The notes beneath the pieces were generated by a model. The model was not told the DNA's origin, searched no databases, and saw only the letters and a program-made list of their open reading frames with translations. The translations under genes and the position numbers were made by a program. 64,000 bases of DNA from Flavisolibacter tropicus (GTDB taxonomy: Bacteria; Bacteroidota; Bacteroidia; Chitinophagales; Chitinophagaceae). The stretch is from contig NZ_CP011390.1 in assembly GCF_001644645.1 (NCBI RefSeq), positions 248,001-312,000 on the forward strand, written 5' to 3'. Positions 8,287-17,319 of the stretch are shown here, piece by piece; positions within the stretch are counted from its first letter, which is position 1; each line of letters starts with the position of its first letter.

Positions 8287-9292
8287 GAGGCTGTAATTGA
8301 AGACCTTGAATTTTGAGAACGACGGCAAATGTTTCGCCCGAGTTTTGAATTTCCAGTGTGTGCTGGTCCGGGTACAGCAAAGTCAGCCTTTTCCGGACAT
8401 TTGGTAAACCTATACCGCCGGGTTCTTCAAGGGTATGGGCCGGATTATTGCCAACTGGATTCTGCACGCTGAAGGTAAGGATATCTTCCTGCACCTCCAC
8501 TTTGACTTTCAGATCGCCAGGATTGAGCCGGGCAGGGCTGTGTTTATAGGCGTTTTCCAGGAGGTGTATGAATAGCAGCGGGGCAATATGGCAGGCTTCT
8601 GTTTCTCCTTCTATCTTCAAATCAACAACTGGGCTTTGTTTATAACGGAGTTGCTGCAAACTCATATAATCCTGCAAATAATTCATCTCCCTTGTGAGTG
8701 GAACGGTAGGGGCGTTTGACTCATAGATCATGTAGCGCATAAGAGAAGCTAGTTGCATGACGGCCTCTGGAGCGGTTGGTGCCTGTTTGTAAACCAGGGT
8801 GTGGATGTTATTAAGCGTGTTGAATAGAAAGTGTGGGTTGATCTGCGATTTGAGATAATATAACTCGGCCTCTACAGCCTGTTTCTCCAGCTGCTCTTTT
8901 TTGACTGTATTGATTACTAAATTCTCGGTGACCCTGGCCAGCCAACTTAAGAAGATAAAGGGGATTACAATAGAGATCAGAGAGATCATATAATACTCAG
9001 AGAAAAGGTCCCAGGTATCAAGCTTTCTGTAATGAAAAAACAAATACAGAAAAGGCCCGGTTAATAAGACTCCTGTCAGCCGGAGAAAATAAGGCCCCTT
9101 CTTTCGTTTGCCTAAATAGCGGGTCAGGAGAAAGAAATGGCTGTAATAGACATACAAACATGTCCCAACCACTCCCACAGTTAAGGCAAACCAGTGGGAA
9201 GTATCCTGGCTTAATTGTAAAGCTGCCAGCAAGGCAAACAATATCCAAAGGGAGATTTGGATCAGCACGAATACCTTCTTAATTCGTTTCAT
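8255..9292 (-). CDS. LytS/YehU-type sensor histidine kinase
   Basis: A 345-residue membrane sensor kinase. Four membrane helices fill residues 7-120, with little extracytoplasmic sequence, so it probably senses a signal in or near the membrane. A short coiled-coil follows (130-145), then the His_kinase box with the phosphorylated His154 in SQINPHFLFNTLNN. The HATPase domain has the N box LLENAYKHS and the G box GGIGLPNVRKRL. The cognate LytTR regulator overlaps its 3' end. Divergently, 240 bp away, lies an ABC/M1-peptidase operon that may be its target; this is inference from position only. Confidence 0.93.
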   Translation of the reverse strand: MKRIKKVFVLIQISLWILFALLAALQLSQDTSHWFALTVGVVGTCLYVYYSHFFLLTRYLGKRKKGPYFLRLTGVLLTGPFLYLFFHYRKLDTWDLFSEYYMISLISIVIPFIFLSWLARVTENLVINTVKKEQLEKQAVEAELYYLKSQINPHFLFNTLNNIHTLVYKQAPTAPEAVMQLASLMRYMIYESNAPTVPLTREMNYLQDYMSLQQLRYKQSPVVDLKIEGETEACHIAPLLFIHLLENAYKHSPARLNPGDLKVKVEVQEDILTFSVQNPVGNNPAHTLEEPGGIGLPNVRKRLTLLYPDQHTLEIQNSGETFAVVLKIQGLQLQPHERKANLLYH

Positions 9293-9533
9293 TGAACAAA
9301 AGTATTTTTTCTCTCCATTGTAACATTAGCTGATCGACCAGAGCCATATTCTAATCTATTAAAGCTCTTTAGGTAAGCAAAGCAGCCGTTGGTCGATTGC
9401 TTCGCCGCATTAGCATATCGCTTTTTGCTTTCCCGGCCCTTGCCAATTGCTTTGTACAGAAATAAAATGAAAGTACCGGTAAAGGTGCTTCACTTCTTTC
9501 CTTTAAAAGAATCACTGAAGAAAATCAGACAAG

Positions 9534-10448
9534 ATGGAAAATCACCCATTTGGACTATCTATTCGCAACATCTCCAAAACGTATGCTAATGGAGTGCAGG
9601 CATTGAAAAATATTTCGCTTGACATTCCTATGGGGATGTATGGACTGCTAGGCCCAAATGGCGCTGGTAAATCAACGCTAATGCGCACACTAGCCACGCT
9701 GCAGGAGCCAGATCAAGGGCAACTTTTTTTAGGCGACATCAATGTAGTGAACCAGAAGGAAAAGGTGCGTGAGACGCTGGGCTACCTTCCCCAAGAGTTT
9801 GGCGTTTACCCCAAATCCAGTGCAGAGGAACTGCTGGATTATTTCGCCGTGCTCAAAGGCATTACCAATCGGGCTTCCAGAAAAGAAGTGGTAGAAGCCT
9901 TATTGAAACAAACCAACCTTTGGGATAAGCGCAGGCAGAAATTGGGCGGTTTCTCGGGTGGTATGAAGCAGCGTTTTGGAGTGGCAGTGGCCCTGTTAGG
10001 CAATCCCAAACTAATGATTGTGGACGAGCCAACAGCAGGGTTGGACCCAGCTGAACGTGTTCGGTTTCTCAATCTTTTGAGCGAATTGGGAGAGAACAGC
10101 ATAGTGATTCTATCTACTCATATTGTAGAAGATGTGAGTGAGCTTTGTACTCGAATGGCCATTATCAACAGAGGACAAATATTGTTGGAAGTTGAGCCAT
10201 TAAAAGCAATGCAAGGACTGCAAGGAATGGTTTGGCGGCGCATTGTTGATAAAAGTGCAATGCCTAAACTGGAGCAGGAATATAAAATCATCACTACCAA
10301 ACTGCTAAGCGGACGAACAGTCGTTCATATTTACAGCGAAGAAGATCCCGGCAACGGCTTTGAACAGGTGGTTCCCGATCTGGAAGATGTCTACTTTACC
10401 ACCATGGCCGGACATATCAACAACCATAAACTGGAGGTGGTACTATGA
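9534..10448 (+). CDS. ABC transporter ATP-binding protein
   Basis: A 304-residue ATPase of the ABC-2-type export family. Walker A is GPNGAGKS at residues 40-47. The Q-loop is YLPQEFG, the signature FSGGMKQRFGVA, Walker B LMIVDEPTAGLD and the switch His in STHIVED. The C-terminal 80 residues form the accessory domain typical of CcmA/NatA-like ATPases. Its stop codon overlaps the start of the next gene (ATGA, 10445-10448), so it is translationally coupled to the permease/aminopeptidase fusion that it must energise. The ATG follows a weak purine tract, GACAAG. The transported substrate is unknown. Confidence 0.95.
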   Translation: MENHPFGLSIRNISKTYANGVQALKNISLDIPMGMYGLLGPNGAGKSTLMRTLATLQEPDQGQLFLGDINVVNQKEKVRETLGYLPQEFGVYPKSSAEELLDYFAVLKGITNRASRKEVVEALLKQTNLWDKRRQKLGGFSGGMKQRFGVAVALLGNPKLMIVDEPTAGLDPAERVRFLNLLSELGENSIVILSTHIVEDVSELCTRMAIINRGQILLEVEPLKAMQGLQGMVWRRIVDKSAMPKLEQEYKIITTKLLSGRTVVHIYSEEDPGNGFEQVVPDLEDVYFTTMAGHINNHKLEVVL

Positions 10449-13400
10449 AGCTCTGGAAGATCTTTAGCTTTGAGTTTGCCTATCTGGTAAGGCGCACTTC
10501 AACCTGGCTCTATTTTGCCGTTCTTTTCTTATTTACATTAGTAATGAACCTGGTCACTACACCGGGGGACGGCGTATACGTTAACAATACCTTTCACATC
10601 ACCGCTATTACTGTAATTGGCGGCCTTATCTGGCTTGTAATCGGCGCTGCCATTGCTGGCGAAGCAGCAGCACGGGACATGAAAATGCGGATGCATCCGC
10701 TTACATTCACCACTCCGATTAGAAAGCTTTACTACCTTGGTGGACGATTTTTTGCAGCCTTTGTACTGAATGCACTCCTTATCCTTTGCTTGCTGTTAGG
10801 TACGCTGCTTTCCTTTTATCTGCCAGGAATGGGAGAGGGTACGCTAGGACCATTCATGCCAACGGCCTATCTGAGTGTTTATTTTCTGATTGCCTTACCT
10901 AATGTATTTATAGCCACCGCCCTTCAATTTAGTTTAGCGGCACTTAGTCGCCAAGTGATGACAAGTTATCTGGCCAGCCTGCTATTGGCTATTGTTGCTC
11001 AGATTATTGCCATAGCGGTGGCAAAGCTTTTTGGAAACTGGGACCTGGTGAAACTATTGGACCCAGTTGGTGTTGCAGGTGTTGTAGGCAGCGAACTGGC
11101 AACATGGACACCCGCAGAGAAAAATACGCGGCTGGTTACGCTGGAAGGAATGTTTCTTTGGAATCGCGTCTTGTGGATTAGCATTGCTATAAGTTTATTG
11201 TGGCTTACCTACCACCGCTTCAATTTTGCTAATGCTGTAACAAACAGCTGGTGGAGTCGCTTTAAACGTAGGCCTATTGAACTGGAGAAAGCGTCTGCTA
11301 AAACTGCAGTTATTAGATCAACAGCGATCACTGTTTCGCAGGTTCAGCGAAGTTTCGATTTCGCAACTTATTTCCGTCAGACAATCCGAATTGCGTGGTC
11401 ATCTTTCAAGATGATAGCCAGGCACCCAATAGGACTTACCCTGGTTGCTGTTATTACCTTGTTTTCAGTTGTGTTCAGCCAGCGAATAATGACTCAGTTT
11501 GAGATTCCGTTGTTTCCAACTACCCAGCAGGTGTTAACCTACCTGACCACATCTGTAGGTAACCTTAGTGCCCCATGGGTTGTTATTCCGCTACTCATCA
11601 TATACTTCACTGGCGAGCTTGTCTGGCGCGAAAGAGATGCGGGTCTTAGTGATATTGCAGATGCATCACCTGTTCAGGAATGGGTACTTTTTACAGGTAA
11701 GTATTTTGGGTTGGGGCTCATCATAATTGCCTGGATGGCACTGCTCATGGCAGGAGGTATATTTATGCAGTTGGGCCTGAAGTACGATAAATTAGAGATA
11801 GGCCTGTACTTGAAAGTTCTCTTTGGGCTTCAACTTGTAGACTACCTGCTCTTTGCTTTACTAGCCCTTGTGGTACATGTAGTAGTGAATCAAAAATATA
11901 TAAGCTACTTGGTGATACTTTTAGTTTTCATCTTCATTGCCTTTCCTTCCACATTTAAGATTGAGCATAGTATGCTCATTTTTGGAAAAGATCCAGGATG
12001 GTGGTACACCGATATGCGTGGTTTCGGAGCTACACTTAGGCCGTGGCTATGGTTTAAACTCTATTGGATATCCTGGGCTTTGCTGCTTGCTGTGTTCGCT
12101 AGATTACTCTGGGCACGGGGTAGGGAACAAGGTTTGACGTATCGTCTTCAATTAGCAAAGCGCCGTTTCTCACACTCAACAATCAAGTTTGCAATAGTAG
12201 CTTTAGTGCTTATACTTTCCCTTGGGAGCTTCATTTTCTATAATACAAATGTGCTGAATGAGTACCAAAGCAGCTCCGATATTAATGAACAAAAGGCTGA
12301 ATATGAACGGCGCTATGGCCAGTATAGAAATACTCCACAACCACAGCTAACCGATACAAAGTTGCAGGTTGAGATTTACCCTGACCAGCAACAAGTTGAT
12401 ATACGTGCGACATATACACTTTTGAATAACAATAAAGTATCAATAGGCTCCATACATCTAGGAAGTATTTCGGGTATAGCGCCGACTGAAGTAACGTTTA
12501 ATCGACCGGCCGTCGCCGTGAGTATAGACCATGAAGTTTGCCACTACATTTATGCACTAAAGCAAGCGCTAAGGCCCGGAGATTCACTACAATTACACTT
12601 TGTAGTGCATTATAAGCAACGCGGTTTCCTTCATAGTGGTCCGAAACCATTAGTTGTAGAGAACGGTACCAATTTCACGAATTTCGAGCTGCTCCCTACT
12701 ATTGGCTACCAACGCTATAGAGAACTCAATGATGCGGTCATTAGAAAAAGCTATGGGCTTGCTTCACGCCAGGCAATACCGTCACTCTATGATCCTGAGG
12801 CGCGTAAAAAACCGTTCAGTACAGATAATATCACTTTTGAGGCAATTGTAGGCACTGCTAAGAATGAAATAGCCGTTGCGCCGGGTGTTTTACGCCAAAC
12901 CTGGACAAAAAACGATCGGCGCTACTTCCACTACAAAACTGATGCTTCTATTGGGGGCGAGTACTCTATCTTATCAGGGGATTATGCAATGAAGGAGAGC
13001 ATGTGGAATGATGTTGCCATCAGGATTTATTATCATCCGGACCATGACATGAATATTAATCGAATGCTCCGGAGCGTAAAAGCTTCGCTGGAGTACTATT
13101 CGGGGCAGTTTGGTCCTTACCCTTATAGGAATATTACGGTAGTAGAAGGCGCTGGACCCGGTGGCGGAGCAAGTGCAGATGCGAGCATCATTTATTATGG
13201 AGAACAGTATGCCCTTTTTAATCCTGATGAGAGTCCGAATGGCTTAGATCTTCCCTTTTATATTTTGGCTCATGAAATGGCGCACCAGTGGTGGGGAATG
13301 GCTAGATTAACACCTGCAAATGTAGAAGGAGCTGGTGTTTTGATTGAAGGTCTGTCTGTTTATTCCGGTATGCAGGTTCTGGAAAAAAGTTATGGTGATG

Positions 13401-14032
13401 CTCATTTGCGAAAATACCTGGGCTTTCTGCATTCTTCCTACGAAATGCCACGCTCACTTGCAACAGCTTCTTTACTTCAGGCAAATGAAGACTTTTTATA
13501 CTATCGTAAGGGTGGACTCGCCCTATACGCCCTGAGTAAGTACATTGGTAAAGAAAAAGTGAATGCGGCGCTTCGGAGTCTGCTCCAAAAGCATTATTCA
13601 GGAGAGCTACCGCTGCCAACTACCTTGGATCTTTATCAGGAGATACAAAAGGTGACCCCAGACTCATTAAATTATTTGTTAAACGACCTGTTTAATACGA
13701 ATACGTATTGGCGCCTTAAAACAAACCAATTTGCGGTAGAGCAGACTAAAGCTGGCAGCTGGCAAGTAACCTTGAAGGTGCAGGCGCAAAAGATAGTAAT
13801 TGATACTACGGGCAGCGAAAAAGAAGTGCCGATGAATGATTGGCTGGAAGTTGGTATTTATGAAGAACACAAGGGGCAGGATAAACCGCTCTACCTTCAG
13901 ATGCACCGCATCCGGTCTGGTGAGCAGATAATAAAAGTGATCGTGCCGCGAAAGCCTGTATGTGGTGGTATTGATCCTAACAATCTGATGATTGACTTGA
14001 GACTTGATGATAATCTTTTGAAACTGGATTAG
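10445..14032 (+). CDS. ABC-2-type permease fused to an M1-family aminopeptidase domain
   Basis: A 1195-residue fusion protein. The first part has two six-helix permease blocks (about 15-260 and 320-560) with a cytoplasmic linker rich in Arg/Lys around 265-315. A final membrane helix (about 578-600) leads to an extracytoplasmic region carrying a beta-rich domain and an M1 gluzincin domain. The zinc site is HEMAHQWWG with His943, Glu944 and His947, and a probable third ligand is Glu968 in LIEGLSVY. In place of the usual GAMEN exopeptidase motif there is a glycine-rich GAGPGGGASADAS stretch, so aminopeptidase activity is not certain. With the upstream ATPase it forms a complete transporter-peptidase. 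Similar fusions are common in Bacteroidota, but their substrates are mostly unknown. Confidence 0.92.
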   Translation: MKLWKIFSFEFAYLVRRTSTWLYFAVLFLFTLVMNLVTTPGDGVYVNNTFHITAITVIGGLIWLVIGAAIAGEAAARDMKMRMHPLTFTTPIRKLYYLGGRFFAAFVLNALLILCLLLGTLLSFYLPGMGEGTLGPFMPTAYLSVYFLIALPNVFIATALQFSLAALSRQVMTSYLASLLLAIVAQIIAIAVAKLFGNWDLVKLLDPVGVAGVVGSELATWTPAEKNTRLVTLEGMFLWNRVLWISIAISLLWLTYHRFNFANAVTNSWWSRFKRRPIELEKASAKTAVIRSTAITVSQVQRSFDFATYFRQTIRIAWSSFKMIARHPIGLTLVAVITLFSVVFSQRIMTQFEIPLFPTTQQVLTYLTTSVGNLSAPWVVIPLLIIYFTGELVWRERDAGLSDIADASPVQEWVLFTGKYFGLGLIIIAWMALLMAGGIFMQLGLKYDKLEIGLYLKVLFGLQLVDYLLFALLALVVHVVVNQKYISYLVILLVFIFIAFPSTFKIEHSMLIFGKDPGWWYTDMRGFGATLRPWLWFKLYWISWALLLAVFARLLWARGREQGLTYRLQLAKRRFSHSTIKFAIVALVLILSLGSFIFYNTNVLNEYQSSSDINEQKAEYERRYGQYRNTPQPQLTDTKLQVEIYPDQQQVDIRATYTLLNNNKVSIGSIHLGSISGIAPTEVTFNRPAVAVSIDHEVCHYIYALKQALRPGDSLQLHFVVHYKQRGFLHSGPKPLVVENGTNFTNFELLPTIGYQRYRELNDAVIRKSYGLASRQAIPSLYDPEARKKPFSTDNITFEAIVGTAKNEIAVAPGVLRQTWTKNDRRYFHYKTDASIGGEYSILSGDYAMKESMWNDVAIRIYYHPDHDMNINRMLRSVKASLEYYSGQFGPYPYRNITVVEGAGPGGGASADASIIYYGEQYALFNPDESPNGLDLPFYILAHEMAHQWWGMARLTPANVEGAGVLIEGLSVYSGMQVLEKSYGDAHLRKYLGFLHSSYEMPRSLATASLLQANEDFLYYRKGGLALYALSKYIGKEKVNAALRSLLQKHYSGELPLPTTLDLYQEIQKVTPDSLNYLLNDLFNTNTYWRLKTNQFAVEQTKAGSWQVTLKVQAQKIVIDTTGSEKEVPMNDWLEVGIYEEHKGQDKPLYLQMHRIRSGEQIIKVIVPRKPVCGGIDPNNLMIDLRLDDNLLKLD

Positions 14033-14420
14033 TAAGAAGGCTAATATACTATCGTCATTATGAAACAAAGTGCTTTTATCATTCCTAAGTAATCGTATTC
14101 CAGTTTAATAGTTTGAGTGTATACTTAGCTGTTAAAACCTTGCTTTACCAGGTGAATGAACTTTAGTTCTTTAGGTCCCCGACGTCTCTCCTAAGCTTGG
14201 CCTAGTGCGGTTGCAGGGACACGGTGGTGGCAGAAAGGTAATGACTGTATTTTTCCTTAGTTCTGTTTTACAAGGATACAAGAATGCAAGTAGCCAAACT
14301 TGTTATGACTATCGCAGTGTCCATTGACACGCACAGGGCCTGGATAAGAAGATACGGCGCTTATCTAAACACCTAACGGTTCAGTACAAGTACGATCGGC
14401 TGCAAAGGCTTGGCTGCATA
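14033..14420. other. Intergenic region with left part of repeat copy B
   Basis: No gene is seen. From 14174 the sequence belongs to the GACACGGCT repeat family. The stretch from about 14240 to 14422 aligns with 17442-17625 at high identity, with small indels that break any common reading frame. The IS110 element begins at the end of this stretch. Confidence 0.75.
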
Positions 14421-14429
14421 CTCATATCA

Positions 14430-14616
14430 TTGCAAAAGATTATTTTTCATTATAGCAACAAAGCAATTAAGTAACCAGTACGCATACTAAACAAGCATCG
14501 CTATGTTGAGCGCAAGGCCTCCCTTAATTGCTTTTTCTTTTAAAGCCTGAACAGTACTTAAAGGTAGCCGCCTTACAGAGCTGCTAACCTTGTATAAAAT
14601 ATGAGAGAAGGCTACT
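14430..14616 (+). ncRNA. Predicted IS110 bridge RNA (target- and donor-binding loops)
   Basis: Two guide-bearing stem-loops lie upstream of the recombinase. The first has a perfect 12-bp stem (14460-14471 with 14523-14534). Its loop holds GCATACT (14482-14488), identical to the left target flank plus core at 14416-14422, and GCGCAAG (14510-14516), the reverse complement of core plus right target flank CTTGCGC (15849-15855). The second loop is closed by AGCCT/AGGCT (14544-14548, 14609-14613). It holds ACAGTAC (14551-14557), identical to the right element end at 15842-15848, and ATATGAG (14599-14605), the reverse complement of CTCATAT at the left end (14421-14427). The order and strand logic match the IS621 bridge RNA. 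Exact RNA ends are estimates; a weak 5' hairpin, TTGC/GCAA, is at 14430-14458. Confidence 0.88.
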
Positions 14617-14656
14617 AAAGAAAACGTTGCTGCGTATTCATTTTTCAAATTCAGGT

Positions 14657-15727
14657 ATGGATTTATTGAAGTATGGTATTGGTATAGACATGGCCATGGA
14701 CAGCTTTGATGTTTGTTTAAGTGTAATTGACCGCCAGCAGCACGTTATCATTCAAGCACGCAGCAGTTTTAGTAATGACAAAACAGGGTTTGATCGTTTC
14801 GATGCCTGGTGTACGAAACACAAGAAGCTCCCTTTGCCGACGGTTTATTTAATGGAAGCAACGGGGGTCTATTATGAGCAGCTGGCCTGGTACCTGCACA
14901 CCAAAGCATACGATCTCTCCGTTGTGCTTCCCAACAAAGCCCGGAAATATAAAGAGTCGCTGGGCCTGAAATCAAAAACCGATCGTATTGATGCCAAAGG
15001 CCTTGCCCAAATGGCCTGCGAACAACAGTGCAGCCGGTGGCAACCCTTATCGGCCAACATTTACCGGCTGCGATTGGTGACCCGGCAGATTCAAAACCTT
15101 ACCGAGCAAGCCATCGCGCTGTCCAATCAGTTGCACGCCCTGCAGCATGGCATGTTCCGCGATAAAGACCTGGAGAAGATGCTGCAAAAGCAACTAGTGG
15201 TTCTAAAAAAGAACAAAGCGTCACTTAAAACAAAAGTGCAGGCACTTATCGATGCTGATCCGGCCTTAAAACAAAAATTTGAAAAGATCGGGAGCATCAA
15301 AGGACTGGGCTGCCAAAGCCTGGCCGTAATTGTAGCAGAGACCAATGGTTTTGCGGCTTTTGAAAGTGCGGGGCAACTGGTCAGTTATGCAGGCTATGAT
15401 GTAGTGGCCAACGACTCCGGTAAGCGGGTAGGTAAAACAAAAATATCCAAGAAGGGCAATAGCCGGATCCGGAGGTGCTTGCATTTTCCGGCTTTTAATA
15501 TGATTAAATATGAAGTGGGTGTTTTTAAAAACCTCTATCAAAGGGTGTATGAAAGAAGTAAGCTGAAAATGAAAGCGTATACAGCGGTACAGAAAAAACT
15601 GCTTATGATCATCTATGCACTTTGGAAAAACAACGAAGCTTTTATCGATAAGATACCGGGGCCAGCATTAGGCGATACAGCCGCAGCGCCTTCGGTGGCA
15701 TTGGTTGGGCAAGGGACAAAAAATTAG
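14657..15727 (+). CDS. IS110-family transposase/recombinase
   Basis: A 356-residue RNA-guided recombinase. The N-terminal RuvC-like DEDD domain has Asp11 in GIGIDMAMDSFDV, Glu67 in LMEATGVYY, and Asp109 and Asp112 in SKTDRIDAKGLAQ. A helical coiled segment (about 140-200) precedes the Transposase_20 domain with IGSIKGLGCQSLAVIVAE and LVSYAGYDVV. The candidate catalytic Ser is in NDSGKRVGKTKISKKGNS. The ATG at 14657 is preferred. An in-frame TTG at 14627 would add ten residues and lies just past the bridge RNA. The frame is intact and all expected motifs are present, so the element is probably active or recently active. Confidence 0.95.
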   Translation: MDLLKYGIGIDMAMDSFDVCLSVIDRQQHVIIQARSSFSNDKTGFDRFDAWCTKHKKLPLPTVYLMEATGVYYEQLAWYLHTKAYDLSVVLPNKARKYKESLGLKSKTDRIDAKGLAQMACEQQCSRWQPLSANIYRLRLVTRQIQNLTEQAIALSNQLHALQHGMFRDKDLEKMLQKQLVVLKKNKASLKTKVQALIDADPALKQKFEKIGSIKGLGCQSLAVIVAETNGFAAFESAGQLVSYAGYDVVANDSGKRVGKTKISKKGNSRIRRCLHFPAFNMIKYEVGVFKNLYQRVYERSKLKMKAYTAVQKKLLMIIYALWKNNEAFIDKIPGPALGDTAAAPSVALVGQGTKN

Positions 15728-15749
15728 CCCGGGCAAACGCCTGGGCTAA
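15724..15749 (+). terminator. Hairpin over the transposase stop codon
   Basis: TTAGCCCGGGC (15724-15734) pairs with GCCTGGGCTAA (15739-15749) with one G-T wobble and an AAAC loop. The left arm includes the TAG stop of the transposase. No T-run follows, so termination is possible but not certain. Confidence 0.55.
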
Positions 15750-15952
15750 ACAAGATAGACAGCCATCGAAGTATCGGCAGATGTCTTCTTTAAGAAAACA
15801 AAGGTATTAAAAATTAGTGCCTGAATAATTTGGTTTTCTTGACAGTACCTTGCGCCAGATGTTGGGCTTAGGTCACCTACTTACATTAAATCAGGAATTT
15901 ACTGCCTTTGTGCTGTCTTGCAATTAAAATGTGAGCTACTTATATTAACAGA

Positions 15953-16198
15953 TTAGCTTAAACGAGTATCGCGAATAGCCTCTGATAACTGCGACTCTAT
16001 TTCATACAACCATCGTAGTGAACCTGGGGTAAGCTTCCAGTTACTTTCTTTTGCACGAATTAAACTAAAGGAAATATCCTTCTTATTTTCATCTTTTGAT
16101 GTAATAAAGAATTTAACACCATTTACGTTTTCCATCCGTGTAAATACAAACTGCCTGGTTTCATTTCCGACTGCAATTTCTTTAACAAACCTGTCCAT
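15953..16198 (-). CDS. Small protein, unknown function
   Basis: An 81-residue soluble protein without signal peptide or membrane helices. It is a mixed alpha/beta sequence: QFVFTRMENVNGVKFFITSKD suggests a beta-hairpin, and the C-terminal part SLRWLYEIESQLSEAIRD an amphipathic helix. I do not recognise a family. It lies downstream of the RRM gene on the same strand, but an intrinsic terminator separates them, so it would depend on read-through or on its own promoter. The Chitinophagaceae-like composition and good start context (CAT at 16196-16198 on the plus strand) favour a real gene. Confidence 0.6.
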   Translation of the reverse strand: MDRFVKEIAVGNETRQFVFTRMENVNGVKFFITSKDENKKDISFSLIRAKESNWKLTPGSLRWLYEIESQLSEAIRDTRLS

Positions 16199-16235
16199 GT
16201 TTTAAAGCTTTAGGATGAAGCAATGTGCACAATAA

Positions 16236-16259
16236 AAAACCCCGGTTGACCGGGGTTTT
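16236..16259. terminator. Intrinsic terminator after the RRM gene
   Basis: AAAACCCCGG (16236-16245) pairs perfectly with CCGGGGTTTT (16250-16259) around a TTGA loop. On the minus strand it lies 16 bases past the RRM stop codon and is followed by a T-rich tract. Confidence 0.9.
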
Positions 16260-16275
16260 ATTATAAATACTTAGA

Positions 16276-16575
16276 TCAATACCTGTTTTTGTTATAACTG
16301 TTGCTATTATTAAAATTACGGGCTGGTCTATCTTCTTTAGGTTTAGCTTCCATTACTTTAATAGTTCTGCCATCAACGGTTGCTTCATTTAATTCAGCAA
16401 TAGCCTTTTGAGACGCTGCGGCATCGCTCATTTCTACAAAGCCAAAGCCTTTTGAACGGCCAGTTTCCCTGTCGATAATGATTTTAGCGGAAGTAACCTC
16501 ACCATAAGGTGTAAAAAATTCTTTTAAGTCTTCATCCTGTACGTTGAAGCTTAAGTTTGAAACGTAAATGTTCAT
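16276..16575 (-). CDS. RRM-domain RNA-binding protein
   Basis: A 99-residue single-RRM protein. RNP2 is IYVSNL (residues 3-8) and RNP1 is KGFGFVEM (42-49), both with the aromatic residues that stack on RNA. The fold ends near residue 80 (TIKVMEAKP). A short tail rich in Asn, Arg and Ser follows, like the glycine/asparagine tails of cyanobacterial and Bacteroidota Rbp proteins that respond to cold or other stress. It binds single-stranded RNA; the targets are unknown. The upstream region is free of genes for about 420 bp, leaving room for a long regulated leader, and a strong terminator follows directly. Confidence 0.93.
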   Translation of the reverse strand: MNIYVSNLSFNVQDEDLKEFFTPYGEVTSAKIIIDRETGRSKGFGFVEMSDAAASQKAIAELNEATVDGRTIKVMEAKPKEDRPARNFNNSNSYNKNRY

Positions 16576-16999
16576 TCTTGAAATAATAAATAGATTAAAA
16601 GGTATCTGAGGAAGGCGAGGAGTAAAAATTAACTAAGATGCAGATGAAGCAGGATAATTATTGAATACTAATGCGAGACTCAAATTAACTTGGTGAAGAT
16701 AGGCATTTTATAATGAATAGCTATACTTCAAATCACAAAGAATACACAATGTCTCTTTTCACTGATTTTAGTAGTGTTAACAGTCAGGGATAAGTTGACT
16801 TGCACAGACATGATTCTATCACGATTATTAAGGGATACGCATCTTGCATAAACTGGCTAATGTGATTGTATAAAGGAATTATAATTATTGAAAGCTAAAG
16901 AACAGCGTAACCACTAATAAATAATGGCTGCTTGTTAATGTATTACATGTCTTTAGCATTAAGCTGAGTGCACTCTTTCGAAAATAAAAACCATTTCCT
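16576..16999. other. Intergenic region upstream of the RRM gene
   Basis: 424 bases, AT-rich, with no reading frame of note and no clear hairpins. It probably contains the promoter and 5' leader of the RRM gene on the minus strand. Confidence 0.5.
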
Positions 17000-17275
17000 T
17001 TATTGTAGTCTTTTTATGGTTTTTATTATTTCATCAACTAATGGATGTGTTCCAATTGTTTCAGTCTTTGCATCTTTATCTATTTTATTGAATTGGCGAA
17101 TGAAGCCATAGGGTTTAACCTGATTAGCGTAGATGTCCAGAGAGGTAACATACCTAAACTGTTCATCATTCCATTCCAATTCAATGTAATTATACATGCC
17201 ATATGATCTATTCTTAGCAATAATAACTTGTGGAAACTGTTCCTGTATCTTCTCAATAATTACTTGTGGCTCCAT
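17000..17275 (-). CDS. Small soluble protein, unknown function
   Basis: A 91-residue protein with no signal peptide or membrane helix. It starts with an amphipathic helix (PQVIIEKIQEQFPQVIIAKN) and continues with beta-type segments (YNYIELEWNDEQFRYVTSLDIYA) and a Lys/Thr-rich C-terminal helix. I do not recognise a family. Repeat copy C begins about 45 bases upstream of its start, so any promoter lies in or beside the repeat. The codon usage looks normal. It is a possible single gene with unknown role. Confidence 0.55.
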   Translation of the reverse strand: MEPQVIIEKIQEQFPQVIIAKNRSYGMYNYIELEWNDEQFRYVTSLDIYANQVKPYGFIRQFNKIDKDAKTETIGTHPLVDEIIKTIKRLQ

Positions 17276-17319
17276 TTTGCAAAGAAAAGGCTTTAAACTT
17301 TAGTAAAGGTGACAGATCA

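Larger units (their letters stand above)
14421..15850 (+). mobile_element. IS110-family insertion sequence, complete
   Basis: The element consists of a left non-coding end of about 230 bp, a DEDD recombinase gene and a right non-coding end of about 120 bp. It lacks terminal inverted repeats, as is usual for IS110. Comparison with the unoccupied copy at 17611-17643 places the junctions at a CT dinucleotide present on both sides (14421-14422 and 15849-15850), so the element body is 14423-15848 plus one CT. A CT core is what is known for IS621 of this family. The long non-coding end lies upstream of the recombinase gene, which is the IS110-group rather than the IS1111-group arrangement. All parts look intact. 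Confidence 0.93.
14174..15866 (+). repeat. GACACGGCT repeat, copy B, split by the IS110 insertion
   Basis: The left part (14174-14422) starts GGTCCCCGACGTCTCTCC and continues into a region shared with copy C, ending GGCTGCATACT. The right part resumes at 15849 with CTTGCGCCAGATGTTGGG and then fades. In copy C these two sequences are contiguous (17611-17643). Copy B is therefore a former intact element interrupted by about 1.43 kb. The first module of B is more diverged from A and C than the second. Confidence 0.85.
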
